NCBI GenBank assembly: GCA_030706585.1
Contig: JAUZOF010000004.1
Location: forward strand, 1-42,291
Origin: Bacteroidota bacterium
Lineage (GTDB): Bacteria; Bacteroidota; Bacteroidia; Bacteroidales; UBA7332
Reading direction: 5' to 3'
DNA: 42,291 nucleotides
The notes beneath the pieces were generated by a model. That model ran no database searches. It had not been told where the DNA came from and worked only from the letters and a program-made list of their open reading frames with translations. Below are positions 1-10,367 of the stretch, piece after piece; the first letter of the stretch is position 1; each line of letters starts with the position of its first letter. A program made the position numbers and the translations under genes.

Positions 1-2
1 TG

Positions 3-1358
3 CTGGCTGTGGTGGCTGTATCCTGTAAAACGACTCAGATCGAGAAACCCCGGGAGTCGTACATTCCATCGGGCATTGCCCCGGCTGTATCAGAACTTCC
101 CCTTCAGGTGGAGCTGGATGTGAAGAAACTCGAGGCGGCCATCAACCAGAAGATGAACGGGCTTATCTTCGAAGGCTCCAACGTGGCCGACAAAGACCTC
201 ACCGTAAAAGTGTGGAAGGCGCAACCTTTTACCTTTACCATCAACAACAATGTGATTGAATACCGTGTGCCGCTTAAAATCTGGACCCGTTTTGCCTGGA
301 AGGTACAGAAGCTGGGCATTACCCTTTCCGATAATTATGAGGCAAACGGCTCCATTGCATTGTCTTATAAAACCGCAATTACACTGGATAAAAACTGGAA
401 ACTGGTGGCTAAAACCACTTCGACCGGCTACCAGTGGCTGGAGACTCCGAAACTGAATGTGGCAGGCATCAGCGTACCGGTAGGTCCTGTGGCTAACCTG
501 GCATTGACCCGCTGCGAAAAGATTATCGACGAGAAGATTGACAAAGCATTGTCAGACGCTGTGGATTTGAAGAAATATGTGTCGCAAGCCTGGTCGGAAG
601 TGCAAAAACCGATGCAGGTCAGCCCCGAAAACCAGATGTGGCTGAAGGTAACGCCGAAAGACGTTTACGTGTCACCGTTCATCACCAATGGCAATAAGCT
701 GAACATGGCGATTTCACTCTATTCGCAGATTGAATCGGTAATCGGTGCGCAGCCGTTGATGGGCACTAAGACTGCTTTGCCGGAATTCAAATACGTGAAC
801 CGTCCGCCGCAGCAATTTACTCTCAATCTGGCAGCTGACGTGACGTTTGAGAAGATTGCCGAGATGGCGAAGAAACAGCTGGTGAACCAGACTTTCGAGC
901 AAGCTGGCAAAAAGATAACCATCAAAGACCTCTCGATTTACGGCAGCAATGGCAAAGCGATTTTCATCGCCGACCTCATTGGCTCTATCAAGGGTAAGGT
1001 TTATTTCACCGGTAACCTGACTTTCAACAAGGAGAAAAACGCCATCGAAATCACCGAACCGGAGTTTGACATCAAGACCAAAAACGTGTTGGCCAAATCG
1101 GCAAATTGGTTGCTTCACGGTATGATTCTGAATAAGATCACGCCTTACCTGACCTATTCGGTAACTGACCAACTGGCCCAGTTGACCAAAGACACAAACA
1201 AAATGCTGGCCAACTATTCAGTTTATCCGGGCGTAAGCCTTCAGGGAAAACTGAGCAATGTAACGGTTGAAAACCTTTCGCTGGTTCCGGGAGCTGTCCG
1301 CATGATGGCATCTGCCAAAGGAAACGTAGGCGTGAAGCTTGCGGATCTGAAGTTCTGA
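3..1358 (+). CDS. DUF4403 family lipoprotein, 5' truncated by the window edge
   Basis: Open frame continues upstream of the listed start at 9 (GTG). The N-terminus reads LAVVAVSC-K, a lipobox-like end of a signal peptide. Overall sequence resembles DUF4403. Confidence 0.75.
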   Translation: MAVVAVSCKTTQIEKPRESYIPSGIAPAVSELPLQVELDVKKLEAAINQKMNGLIFEGSNVADKDLTVKVWKAQPFTFTINNNVIEYRVPLKIWTRFAWKVQKLGITLSDNYEANGSIALSYKTAITLDKNWKLVAKTTSTGYQWLETPKLNVAGISVPVGPVANLALTRCEKIIDEKIDKALSDAVDLKKYVSQAWSEVQKPMQVSPENQMWLKVTPKDVYVSPFITNGNKLNMAISLYSQIESVIGAQPLMGTKTALPEFKYVNRPPQQFTLNLAADVTFEKIAEMAKKQLVNQTFEQAGKKITIKDLSIYGSNGKAIFIADLIGSIKGKVYFTGNLTFNKEKNAIEITEPEFDIKTKNVLAKSANWLLHGMILNKITPYLTYSVTDQLAQLTKDTNKMLANYSVYPGVSLQGKLSNVTVENLSLVPGAVRMMASAKGNVGVKLADLKF

Positions 1359-1382
1359 CCGAATTAATATAACTTACACCGG

Positions 1383-1440
1383 ACAGGTGATTTTCTTTCA
1401 GGTAAATGCTTACCTTTGAGAAAATCACCTGTTTGTTTTT
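1383..1440 (+). terminator. Rho-independent terminator
   Basis: ACAGGTGATTTTCT ... AGAAAATCACCTGT with inner GGTAA/TTACC stem, followed by TTTGTTTTT. Confidence 0.8.
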
Positions 1441-1543
1441 AACGCGGTCATCCGGTGAATAATCCTCCCCCGGATGTACAACTTATTGGATTTGGCCGTT
1501 GTTTAACAAGTAGCTGTAACCCTCCCGCCTTACCCGGTTTGAA

Positions 1544-3367
1544 ATGAAGCTTTTCAGATTATTCATCGTCGCCTGGCTCAGTATGATTCCGTTTACCGGA
1601 CGACTGCTTGCCGCACCTGCTGATTCTTTGCTGAGCAAAGAGGATACGGTTCAGCGTGCCCGTGCGAATCTTTTTTACGATGCATTGAGGCAGCGTTTCA
1701 ATAAAACAGGATTCAAAGGAATGGTGGTGAAGTCCATCATCAGTCCGGGAAAAAAGAACGGTAGCGCTGAGCACACACTGGTGAAGGAGAAGAAATATTA
1801 CGAAGCGTTTCAGGGGCTGACTATAAGGGAAGTTTCAATCATCCGATCCAATGTATATAATGATGTTGATTCACTGACCGGCGTCCGTAAGTTATTGCAC
1901 AACTGGCACTGGCTTTCCACCGAACAGACTATCCACCGTTATTTATTGATAAAAAAGGGAAAGGTTATCGATCCCGATCTGATGGTAAGGAATGAACAGC
2001 TGCTGCGTACTTTACCCTTTTTGCAAGACGCGTATATTGTATTGCAACAGATCGGAGATAAGGATGCTGATGTTTACATTTACACACACGATAACCTTTC
2101 ATTAAGCCCCGCTTTTACCTCCGAAGGCATTCGCCGGTATTATGTTTCCGTAGCGGAAAACAACCTCCGGGGAACGGGAAGCAAGCTCGAGTTCGGGTCA
2201 TACCTGAGCTCTGAGAAACCGATGTATCGCGGATACAGAGGCGAATTCAAGGCGTTTAATTTATACGGGACTTTTTTCGATTTTGATTTGCTGGCCTATA
2301 AGGACTACACCATTTCAAACTACCAGGCTTCGCTGGATAAGAGCTTCCTGTTACCCTCCGATTATGCCGGTGGATTGTCATTTGAGCGAAAACGGTACAA
2401 TGATTACCAGAGAATCGGAGATACAACTGTACTCATCGTGAATCACATCTGGAATATCTGGGGTGGAAAATCTATCCGGTTTTCGCCGACATTTGGTAGC
2501 CTTTATGCCAGCCTGCGGGGCTTCGATTCTTATTATCCCAATCGCTACGATGTAAATCCGGCGTTTAATCTCAAGTTTCATAATGTAAAGGGCCTGTTTT
2601 TCTCGACAGGGATATATAAAGAGGATTTCTACCGGGGGAACCTGATTTACGGATTTGGTAAAAGCGAAGATATACCTTATGGTTTCAAACTGGAATACAC
2701 GGGGGGATTATCCATTGATGAATATGACACATTGCGTACTTATTTGGCGGGTAGGCTGCAGTTTGCACAAAAGACCCGCTTCGGCTATTTGAGCGAAGAC
2801 TTTCAGATGGGAACCTATTATAATACCAGAAACGGTAGATATGAGAATTCCGTACTTTCGGCGAATACCAATTATTTTACCAACCTTATTTCTATCGGGA
2901 AATGGGGATTACGTAATTTTATTACAGCCCGTTATATGTATGGTTTTAACCGGACCGTAGGAGAGGGGGAGAAGCTAACCTTTAATAGTGAAGATACACC
3001 GCGGGCAATACGTCTTACGGATAAAAGCCGCATCCTGGGGTACAGAAGGCTGGTAACGAGCCTTGAATCCGTAGCGTTTAGCCCATTGTATGTGTACGGC
3101 TTCCGATTTGCGTTATACGGCTTTTGGGATTATGCCTGGCTTGGATATGACCGCAATATCTTCAAAAATGATTCTTATACGACGGTCGGTTTGGGGATTC
3201 GGTTAAAAAACGAGCGTTTGATTTTCCAGACCATTCAATTGCGATTTGGCGTTGCACTTAAAAAACCACCTGGTGCGGAAATGGATTGGATAAATGTATC
3301 AGATTTACAAAGGATAAATTCTACCCGGATAATTCCCGGAAAACCGGCTGAGATTGAATACAAGTAA
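1544..3367 (+). CDS. BamA/Omp85-like outer membrane protein
   Basis: 607 aa with signal peptide, POTRA-like N-terminus and alternating beta-barrel strands. Confidence 0.6.
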   Translation: MKLFRLFIVAWLSMIPFTGRLLAAPADSLLSKEDTVQRARANLFYDALRQRFNKTGFKGMVVKSIISPGKKNGSAEHTLVKEKKYYEAFQGLTIREVSIIRSNVYNDVDSLTGVRKLLHNWHWLSTEQTIHRYLLIKKGKVIDPDLMVRNEQLLRTLPFLQDAYIVLQQIGDKDADVYIYTHDNLSLSPAFTSEGIRRYYVSVAENNLRGTGSKLEFGSYLSSEKPMYRGYRGEFKAFNLYGTFFDFDLLAYKDYTISNYQASLDKSFLLPSDYAGGLSFERKRYNDYQRIGDTTVLIVNHIWNIWGGKSIRFSPTFGSLYASLRGFDSYYPNRYDVNPAFNLKFHNVKGLFFSTGIYKEDFYRGNLIYGFGKSEDIPYGFKLEYTGGLSIDEYDTLRTYLAGRLQFAQKTRFGYLSEDFQMGTYYNTRNGRYENSVLSANTNYFTNLISIGKWGLRNFITARYMYGFNRTVGEGEKLTFNSEDTPRAIRLTDKSRILGYRRLVTSLESVAFSPLYVYGFRFALYGFWDYAWLGYDRNIFKNDSYTTVGLGIRLKNERLIFQTIQLRFGVALKKPPGAEMDWINVSDLQRINSTRIIPGKPAEIEYK

Positions 3368-3387
3368 GTGAATGAAAAATGAAGAGT

Positions 3388-3442
3388 GAAGAGTGAAAAA
3401 TGAAGAATGGGGAAATACAACATTCTTCATTTTTCACTCTTC
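3388..3442. terminator. Bidirectional hairpin between convergent genes
   Basis: Perfect 22-bp arms GAAGAGTGAAAAATGAAGAATG / CATTCTTCATTTTTCACTCTTC with an 11-nt loop. Confidence 0.75.
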
Positions 3443-3449
3443 ATTATTT

Positions 3450-5342
3450 TTACTCAAGGTAGGTATATCCGTAAAGTCCCGAACGGTAGTTCGACAAGAA
3501 CTCGCGTCCTTCTTCAGCGGTAATGGTTCCGTTTTTCACCGAGGTGGTCACCCAGGTTTCCACGGTACGAACCATCTTCTTTGGATTATACTGCACGTAA
3601 TCGAGTACTTCGTCGATGGTCTCCCCATCAATGATTTTCTCAATCTCGTACTCGTCTTCATATACCTTGATGTGAATCGCGTTGGTATCGCCAAACAGGT
3701 TGTGTAGGTCACCCAGGATCTCCTGATATGCACCCACGAGGAATACTCCGAAATAATATTTCTCATTCCTTTTTAGGGCATGTACCGGCAAGCTGTTTGA
3801 ATAGCTGCGCGATGTGACAAAATTATCGATTTTGCCATCAGAATCGCAGGTGATATCCTGTATGGTAGCCGAAAGCTCCGGTTTCTCATCCAGTCGGCTG
3901 ATCGGGATAATCGGGAATACCTGATCGATAGCCCATGAGTCAGGTAATGACTGGAACAGCGAGAAGTTACAGAAATATTTGTCTGGTAACATCTTCGCGA
4001 TTTTCTTCAATTCATCCGGAGCGTGTTTCATCTCTTCGGCTGCGGCATATACTTCGCGGGCGATAGACCAGAAAAGACGCTCTACCTGAGCACGGGTTTT
4101 CAGATCCACCAATCCGAGACTGAAACGGTCGAGCGTCTCTTCACGGATTTGCAGGGCATCGTGCCAGGTCTCCATCAGGCGGGGCTGGCTGATGTTTCCC
4201 CACAGTTCGTAAAGCTCCTGTACCAGTTCATGAGCCTCTTCTTCAAGTTCCTCGTTTACGTTCCAGGTTGGCAAGGTTGCCGTTTCCAGCACCTCGAAAA
4301 CAAGCACCGAATGATGAGCAGTCAATGAACGGCCCGATTCTGTTATGATATTTGGATGGGGAATTTCGTTCTTCTCGCAGGCATCCACTAATGTCGAAAT
4401 CGAGTCATTGACATATTCCTGAATGGAATAGTTCATGCTGTAACCGGTCGATGAGGAACGGGTTCCGTCATAGTCAACGCCGAGACCACCGCCGATGTCC
4501 ACGAAGTCAATCTCGAATTCCATTTTGCGAAGCTGCACATAGAATTGCGAAGCCTCTTTCAGAGCATTCTTGATGTTGCGGATTTTGGTTACCTGGCTGC
4601 CAATGTGGAAATGGATCAGCTTCAGGCAATCGCGCATTTTATTTTTATCGATAAAGTCGAGCGCTTCGAGCAGCTCGCTGGAGTTGAGGCCGAACTTACT
4701 TACGTCACCGCCCGATTCTTCCCATTTACCACTGCCCGAGCTGGCCAGCTTAATGCGGATACCGATATTGGGACGGACTTTAAGTCGTTTAGATATTGTG
4801 GATATCAGCTTCAGCTCGTTGAGTTTTTCCACCACGAGGAAGATGCGTTTACCCATCTTCTGAGCCAATAGTGCCAGTTCGATGTATGTTTCGTCTTTAT
4901 AGCCATTACAGATGATCATCGACTTCACGTCAACGTCAATTGCGAGTACGGCGTGTAGTTCTGGTTTAGAACCTGCCTCCAGTCCGATATTGAATTTCTT
5001 TCCGTGGCGTACCAGCTCCTCCACCACTGGACGCATCTGGTTTACCTTAATCGGATAGATAATATGATTGTTCGCCTGGAATCCATACTCTTCGGCTGCT
5101 ACCTTAAAGCAGTTTGAAATCTTCTCGATACGGTTATCGAGGATGTCAGGGAAACGAAGCAGCATCGGAGAGGTCACGTCGCGAACCTGAAGTTCATCGA
5201 TCAATTCTTTCAAATCGACCGCAGCGCAACCTTTTTTTGGAGTGACGGTTGCGTGTCCCTTTTCATTGATAGAGAAGTAGTTGAGTCCCCACCCGTTGAT
5301 GTTGTAGAGCTCAGCTGAATCTTCAATACGCCATTTTCTCAT
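3450..5342 (-). CDS. speA: Biosynthetic arginine decarboxylase (PLP-dependent)
   Basis: 630 aa; HIIYPIKVNQ, GLEAGSKPEL, HFHIGSQ, VDIGGGLGVDYDG and ESGRSLTAHH motifs of SpeA. Confidence 0.95.
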   Translation of the reverse strand: MRKWRIEDSAELYNINGWGLNYFSINEKGHATVTPKKGCAAVDLKELIDELQVRDVTSPMLLRFPDILDNRIEKISNCFKVAAEEYGFQANNHIIYPIKVNQMRPVVEELVRHGKKFNIGLEAGSKPELHAVLAIDVDVKSMIICNGYKDETYIELALLAQKMGKRIFLVVEKLNELKLISTISKRLKVRPNIGIRIKLASSGSGKWEESGGDVSKFGLNSSELLEALDFIDKNKMRDCLKLIHFHIGSQVTKIRNIKNALKEASQFYVQLRKMEFEIDFVDIGGGLGVDYDGTRSSSTGYSMNYSIQEYVNDSISTLVDACEKNEIPHPNIITESGRSLTAHHSVLVFEVLETATLPTWNVNEELEEEAHELVQELYELWGNISQPRLMETWHDALQIREETLDRFSLGLVDLKTRAQVERLFWSIAREVYAAAEEMKHAPDELKKIAKMLPDKYFCNFSLFQSLPDSWAIDQVFPIIPISRLDEKPELSATIQDITCDSDGKIDNFVTSRSYSNSLPVHALKRNEKYYFGVFLVGAYQEILGDLHNLFGDTNAIHIKVYEDEYEIEKIIDGETIDEVLDYVQYNPKKMVRTVETWVTTSVKNGTITAEEGREFLSNYRSGLYGYTYLE

Positions 5343-5480
5343 TTACGTGAATGCGATAGGAGGGTGGATAATAAAAATTAGCCTGCGAAAATACAACTAT
5401 TCTCCGAATAATCAATGTGTTTTAGTAAGCCGTGGGGCTTTGGCTAACCAGGCTTTTTGATTATTTATGGAAAATAAAAA

Positions 5481-5508
5481 AGCGCAACGCCAATCGGCAT
5501 TGCGCTTT
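5481..5508 (-). terminator. purL terminator
   Basis: AAGCGCAACGCC-aatc-GGCATTGCGCTT; on the minus strand the stem is followed by a T run. Confidence 0.8.
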
Positions 5509-5520
5509 CGAATATCGGTT

Positions 5521-5553
5521 ATTCGGGGCGCGACTTGGAGTCGCGTCCCGAAT
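5521..5553. repeat. REP-like palindrome
   Basis: ATTCGGGGCGCGACT-tgg-AGTCGCGTCCCGAAT, 15-bp arms with a single G:T-type mismatch. Confidence 0.7.
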
Positions 5554-5564
5554 GGAGAGACTAA

Positions 5565-8500
5565 TTACTTCGTATGACCTTTGATCCAGTTGAAGGCATT
5601 GCTGAATGCTTCCATCCATGGAGTCACCTGATCGTTTTCTTTGCGGTCAGTCGGGTAGAAACCACACTGCCATGGGAAGATCGCACGTTCAGGGTGAGGC
5701 ATCATCGCTAAGTGACGACCATCTTTCGAGCAAACGCCGGCAGTTGCGAAGGCTGAACCGTTCGGATTGGCAGGATATGCGTCGTAGTTGTATTTCGCGA
5801 TAATGTTGTATTGCTCTTCTCCGTAAGGGAATGAGAATTTACCTTCACCGTGAGCCACCCAAACACCGATTTTGCTTCCTGACAATGAGCCCAGCATTAC
5901 TGAGTTGTTTTCAGGGATCTCAAGAGTCACGAAGTTTGATTCAAATTTGTGTGAATCGTTGTGCAGCATCTTGTGTTTCAGTTCGTGCTCAGGGTAGATC
6001 ATTTCCAGTTCGGCCATCAGCTGGCAACCGTTACAGATACCCAAACTCAAGGTGTCAGGACGCGCCATGAATTTGTCGATAGCCGCTTTCGCTTTCTCGT
6101 TGAAGAGAATACCACCGGCCCATCCTTTAGCAGAACCCAATACGTCAGAGTTGGAGAATCCACCGCAGAATACCACCATGTTTACATCTTCCAACGTTTC
6201 GCGACCTGAAGCAAGGTCAGTCAGGTGAACATCTTTCACGTCGAAACCTGCCAGATACAGTGCGTAGGCCATTTCGCGCTCACCGTTGGTTCCTTTGTCG
6301 CGGAGGATCGCTGCTTTGATGCCGCTTGCCTCGTGGCGTGGGTTGAGGTTGTATTGTGACATTTTACCGGTGAAAGCCTGGTTGAACTTCCACTCGATAG
6401 GCTGTTGTTTGTAGTTTTCGAAACGGGCTTTGGCGCAAGCCTCGCCGCTTTGTTTGCGATCGAGCAGGTAAGAAGAAGAGTACCACAGGTCACGCAGGTA
6501 GTCGATGCCCAATTGGTAGTCGATACCCTCTTTGCTGATCAGGATGTGACGCTCTTCGCATGGTTTAGCAATGCGGAGGAATCCTACGCCAGCCTCTTCC
6601 AATGCTTTCTCTACTGCAGTTTTGTCTTTTACCTGGATGATTACGCCCGGATTTTCAGCGAAAAGGATTTTGATGATATCTTCTTCGTCGATTTTATCCA
6701 GAGTTACTTCCAGACCGCCTTCTACATTTGCAAAACACATTTCCAGCATAGTGGTGATCATACCACCGGCAGAGATATCGTGACCGGCCAGGATCAGACC
6801 TTTTTCGATCAATCCCTGGATAGCCATAAATGCATCGGCGAAATACTCAGTATCTTTTACAGTCGGCACTTCCATACCGATTTTGTTCTGAGCCTGAGCA
6901 AATGCAGAACCACCGAGTTTGAATGTGTCAAATGAGAAGTCGATGTAGTAAAGTGAAGTTCCTTTTTCCTGTACCAAAACAGGAGAAACCACTTTCTTGA
7001 TGTCGCTTACTTCACCACCCGCAGAGATGATAACGGTTCCCGGAGAAATTACTTTCTCGTCGCCGTATTTCTGAGTCATTGACAAAGAGTCTTTTCCGGT
7101 CGGGATGTTGATGCCCAAGTCGCAGGCAAACTGGCTACAAGCTTCTACCGCTTTGTACAAGCGAGCATCTTCACCGGCGTTGCGGCAAGGCCACATCCAG
7201 TTAGCCGAAAGCGAAACACTTTCCAATCCGTCTTTCATCGGAGCCCACACGAGGTTGGTCAATGATTCGGCAACAGCCAAAACTGAACCGGCTTCAGGAT
7301 CAGCCATCGCAGCCTGAGGAGCGTGACCGATAGAAGTAGCGATACCCGCTTCACCTTTATAGTCAAGAGCAACCACACCGCAGTCGCTCAATGGCAACTG
7401 CAATTCACCCTGACATTGCTGGCGCGCGATTTTACCAGTTACTGAACGGTCCACTTTGTTGGTCAGCCAGTCTTTACAAGCTACCGCTTCAAGCTGAAGA
7501 ACGGTTTCGATATAGTTGTGGATATCAGCAGTCTGATAAACAGGATTTGCATAAGATTCAACAACGGTGCTGTCGTTCATCACCGTACGTGGTGGTTTAC
7601 CGAACATCATTTCCAGTTGAAGGTCGATCGGACGTTCGCCATCAGCTTGTTCGAAAACAAACTTCATGTCGCCGGTGGTTTCACCTACCACGTACATCGG
7701 AGCACGTTCGCGCTCAGCGATTTTCTGTACACGCTCGATATCTTTTTCTTTGATGAGCAAGCCCATACGTTCCTGGCTCTCGTTACCCACGATTTCTTTA
7801 GCAGAAAGAGTAGGGTCGCCTACAGGAAGTTTGTCTACGTGAATCAATCCACCGGTAGTTTCCACCAACTCAGAAAGAGAGTTAAGGTGACCGCCTGCAC
7901 CGTGGTCGTGGATAGATACGATTGGGTTTTCATCTGCTTCAGCCAATGCACGGATTACGTTAGCCACGCGTTTCTGCATTTCCGGGTTGGCACGCTGTAC
8001 GGCATTCAGCTCAACGGCATTTTCGTAGTGACCGGTATCCACAGATGATACTGCTCCACCACCCATACCGATGCGGTAGTTGTCACCACCCATTACGACT
8101 ACTTTGTCGCCTACTTCCGGCTCGCCTTTCAAAGCGTCTTTCAAAGTACCGTAACCGACACCTCCGGCCAACATGATTACTTTGTCGTAACCGTATTTTT
8201 TGTTGTTTTCTTCGTGTTCCAAAGTCAGTACAGAACCGCAAATAAGCGGCTGACCGAATTTGTTTCCGAAGTCAGATGCACCGTTTGATGCTTTGATGAG
8301 GATTTGCTCCGGAGTCTGGTACAACCAGTTACGCTCCGCCATTGAACCTTCCCACTCACGAACTCCGTCAGTACGAGGGTAAGAAGTCATGTAAACGGCA
8401 GTTCCCGCGATTGGCAAACTCGCTTTACCTCCACCCAGACGGTCACGGATTTCACCACCGGTACCAGTAGCAGCACCGTTGAAAGGCTCAACAGTAGTCG

Positions 8501-9254
8501 GGAAGTTGTGAGTTTCCGCTTTCAGGGAAATAACGGTTTTGATATCTTTTACCTGGAAGAAATCAGGCTTGTCGGCAGATGCAGGAGCGAATTGTTCAAC
8601 AACAGGACCTTCACTGAAGGCAACGTTGTCTTTATAGGCAGAAACCAGCTTGTTCCAGTTGGTTTCTGATGTCTTTTTGATGAGTTTGAAGAGTGAGCTC
8701 TCTTTTTCTTCACCGTCAATAACGAATACACCGTTGAAGATTTTGTGACGGCAGTGCTCAGAGTTTACCTGAGAGAAACCGAAGATTTCGCTGTCGGTCA
8801 GTTTACGTCCGATTTTTTCACTTACTTCATTCAGGTAAGCCACTTCGTCATCGCTGAGAGCCAAACCTTCCTGTTGGTTGTAAGCCGCGATGTCATCAAT
8901 GTGGATAATGGGTTCCGGCTGTTTGTTTACGGTGAAAATCGTTTGATTCAAACCGTTGTACATGCGTTGCAACATCGGGTCGTGCGCTGCATTTTCGTCA
9001 GCAACAGGGAAATACTCCTCGATGCGGGTGATGCCGGTAATGCCTACGTTGAGGGCGATTTCCACAGCATTGGAACTCCACGGAGTAATCATCTCCTTGC
9101 GGGGACCTACAAACCAGCCTTCGATAGAGTCGGCTTCGATTGGCGTTGCTTCACTAAACAGCCAAACCAGTTTGCGTGTATCTTCGGCAGATAACGCATG
9201 GTTTACTTCAACGGCAAGAACCGTTTTAGCAGGATTTTGAAAAAATCGAATCAT
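5565..9254 (-). CDS. purL: Phosphoribosylformylglycinamidine synthase
   Basis: 1229 aa; large-type PurL with C-terminal glutaminase (GICNGCQ, MPHPERA) and SEHCRHKIF motif. Confidence 0.97.
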   Translation of the reverse strand: MIRFFQNPAKTVLAVEVNHALSAEDTRKLVWLFSEATPIEADSIEGWFVGPRKEMITPWSSNAVEIALNVGITGITRIEEYFPVADENAAHDPMLQRMYNGLNQTIFTVNKQPEPIIHIDDIAAYNQQEGLALSDDEVAYLNEVSEKIGRKLTDSEIFGFSQVNSEHCRHKIFNGVFVIDGEEKESSLFKLIKKTSETNWNKLVSAYKDNVAFSEGPVVEQFAPASADKPDFFQVKDIKTVISLKAETHNFPTTVEPFNGAATGTGGEIRDRLGGGKASLPIAGTAVYMTSYPRTDGVREWEGSMAERNWLYQTPEQILIKASNGASDFGNKFGQPLICGSVLTLEHEENNKKYGYDKVIMLAGGVGYGTLKDALKGEPEVGDKVVVMGGDNYRIGMGGGAVSSVDTGHYENAVELNAVQRANPEMQKRVANVIRALAEADENPIVSIHDHGAGGHLNSLSELVETTGGLIHVDKLPVGDPTLSAKEIVGNESQERMGLLIKEKDIERVQKIAERERAPMYVVGETTGDMKFVFEQADGERPIDLQLEMMFGKPPRTVMNDSTVVESYANPVYQTADIHNYIETVLQLEAVACKDWLTNKVDRSVTGKIARQQCQGELQLPLSDCGVVALDYKGEAGIATSIGHAPQAAMADPEAGSVLAVAESLTNLVWAPMKDGLESVSLSANWMWPCRNAGEDARLYKAVEACSQFACDLGINIPTGKDSLSMTQKYGDEKVISPGTVIISAGGEVSDIKKVVSPVLVQEKGTSLYYIDFSFDTFKLGGSAFAQAQNKIGMEVPTVKDTEYFADAFMAIQGLIEKGLILAGHDISAGGMITTMLEMCFANVEGGLEVTLDKIDEEDIIKILFAENPGVIIQVKDKTAVEKALEEAGVGFLRIAKPCEERHILISKEGIDYQLGIDYLRDLWYSSSYLLDRKQSGEACAKARFENYKQQPIEWKFNQAFTGKMSQYNLNPRHEASGIKAAILRDKGTNGEREMAYALYLAGFDVKDVHLTDLASGRETLEDVNMVVFCGGFSNSDVLGSAKGWAGGILFNEKAKAAIDKFMARPDTLSLGICNGCQLMAELEMIYPEHELKHKMLHNDSHKFESNFVTLEIPENNSVMLGSLSGSKIGVWVAHGEGKFSFPYGEEQYNIIAKYNYDAYPANPNGSAFATAGVCSKDGRHLAMMPHPERAIFPWQCGFYPTDRKENDQVTPWMEAFSNAFNWIKGHTK

Positions 9255-9298
9255 TGTATTGAGTTACAAGTTACTAGTTACAAGCAAAGATTCCACTC

Positions 9299-9347
9299 TT
9301 CCCGATTGATACCGGGACTCCCCTCTATGATAGGGGGAGGTCGGGAA
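9299..9347. repeat. Nested inverted repeat in the purL leader
   Basis: TTCCCGA ... TCGGGAA enclosing CTCCCCTCTATGATAGGGGGAG. Confidence 0.6.
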
Positions 9348-9355
9348 AATTGCTG

Positions 9356-9363
9356 CAAAAGTA
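9356..9363 (-). promoter_or_regulatory. Bacteroidetes -7 motif for purL
   Basis: Minus strand TACTTTTG matches TAnnTTTG. Confidence 0.6.
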
Positions 9364-9530
9364 ACCATTTTTTCTCAGAGCCTTTCTATATAAACCGTTA
9401 TATTTTAGGCTAAATGGGGCGTAACAGGTCGTCCGGTTTCGAATGCAATTGTTTTGAACTTACCCTTTTTAAATAATAACGGAAAATGAGAGTCGGTGGA
9501 AATCCCACCCTGCGCCTGTAGAAATTTTTA

Positions 9531-9538
9531 TATCTTTG
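9531..9538 (+). promoter_or_regulatory. Bacteroidetes -7 motif for the LysE-family gene
   Basis: TATCTTTG, 34 nt upstream of the ORF start. Confidence 0.65.
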
Positions 9539-9571
9539 CACCCCGATAGATGAAACACAATCTGTTACTTC

Positions 9572-10267
9572 GTGGACGAAACAATCTCAATTATACTCAA
9601 AGGCATATTGATGGGCGTGCTGGTATCGGCACCTATGGGCCCTATCGGAGCGCTTTGCATTCAACGGACTCTTAACAAAGGAAGGTGGCATGGTTTTGTC
9701 ACCGGCGTTGGTGCAATGCTTTCTGACGTTATATATGCCGTAATGGTGGGGATGGGGATGAGTTTCATCGTCAATTTCGTCTCTTCGTTTAAGGATATCA
9801 TCCAGATCATGGGTAGTGCCCTGTTGCTGGGATTCGGAGTTTTCCTCTTCCGTTCCAATCCGATCAAGGCATTTCGCCAGCAACGGAAAAACATCACGAC
9901 CTACACGCAGGATTTTGTAACGGCATTTTTGCTTACACTTTCCAATCCGCTGATTATCTTTTTGTTTATCGCTCTTTTTGCCCGCCTGAATTTCTATAAT
10001 GCCGACTTTTCATTCGGTCAGCATATCCTCGGGTTTGTTTCCATTGCCGTGGGAGCCTTGCTTTGGTGGTTGTTGGTGACCACGCTTTTCGGCAAACTGC
10101 GTGACCGTATCAATCTGCGCCGACTTTGGGTGGTAAACCGCGTCATAGCCGGCATTATCATTGCTATTTCTCTGATTGGCCTTATTTACAGCACCTTTGC
10201 AGAGGTGAAAACCACTCACGCTTATCACTCCGTGAAGCATATCTGTAACTTTTCGGTCAAAGATTAA
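9572..10267 (+). CDS. LysE/RhtB-family translocator
   Basis: 231 aa, multi-TM, N-terminal SAPMGPIGALCIQRTLNKGRWHGFVTGVGAM typical of LysE. Confidence 0.85.
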   Translation: MDETISIILKGILMGVLVSAPMGPIGALCIQRTLNKGRWHGFVTGVGAMLSDVIYAVMVGMGMSFIVNFVSSFKDIIQIMGSALLLGFGVFLFRSNPIKAFRQQRKNITTYTQDFVTAFLLTLSNPLIIFLFIALFARLNFYNADFSFGQHILGFVSIAVGALLWWLLVTTLFGKLRDRINLRRLWVVNRVIAGIIIAISLIGLIYSTFAEVKTTHAYHSVKHICNFSVKD

Positions 10268-10367
10268 ACCTTCTTCTTCATCTAAATCTTCATTTCTCCG
10301 GTTATGAAAATCGGATGGAAAATGCTATTTTTACATTTCCATTCAATTAACCCAAAAATCAGAGGAA

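Noticed and set aside
6405-8048. Plus-strand ORFs (176 aa each) inside purL
   Set aside because: Complementary-strand artefacts of purL coding sequence.
9263-9363. Purine riboswitch in front of purL
   Set aside because: No recognisable purine aptamer junction and loop sequences; only repeat-derived hairpins.
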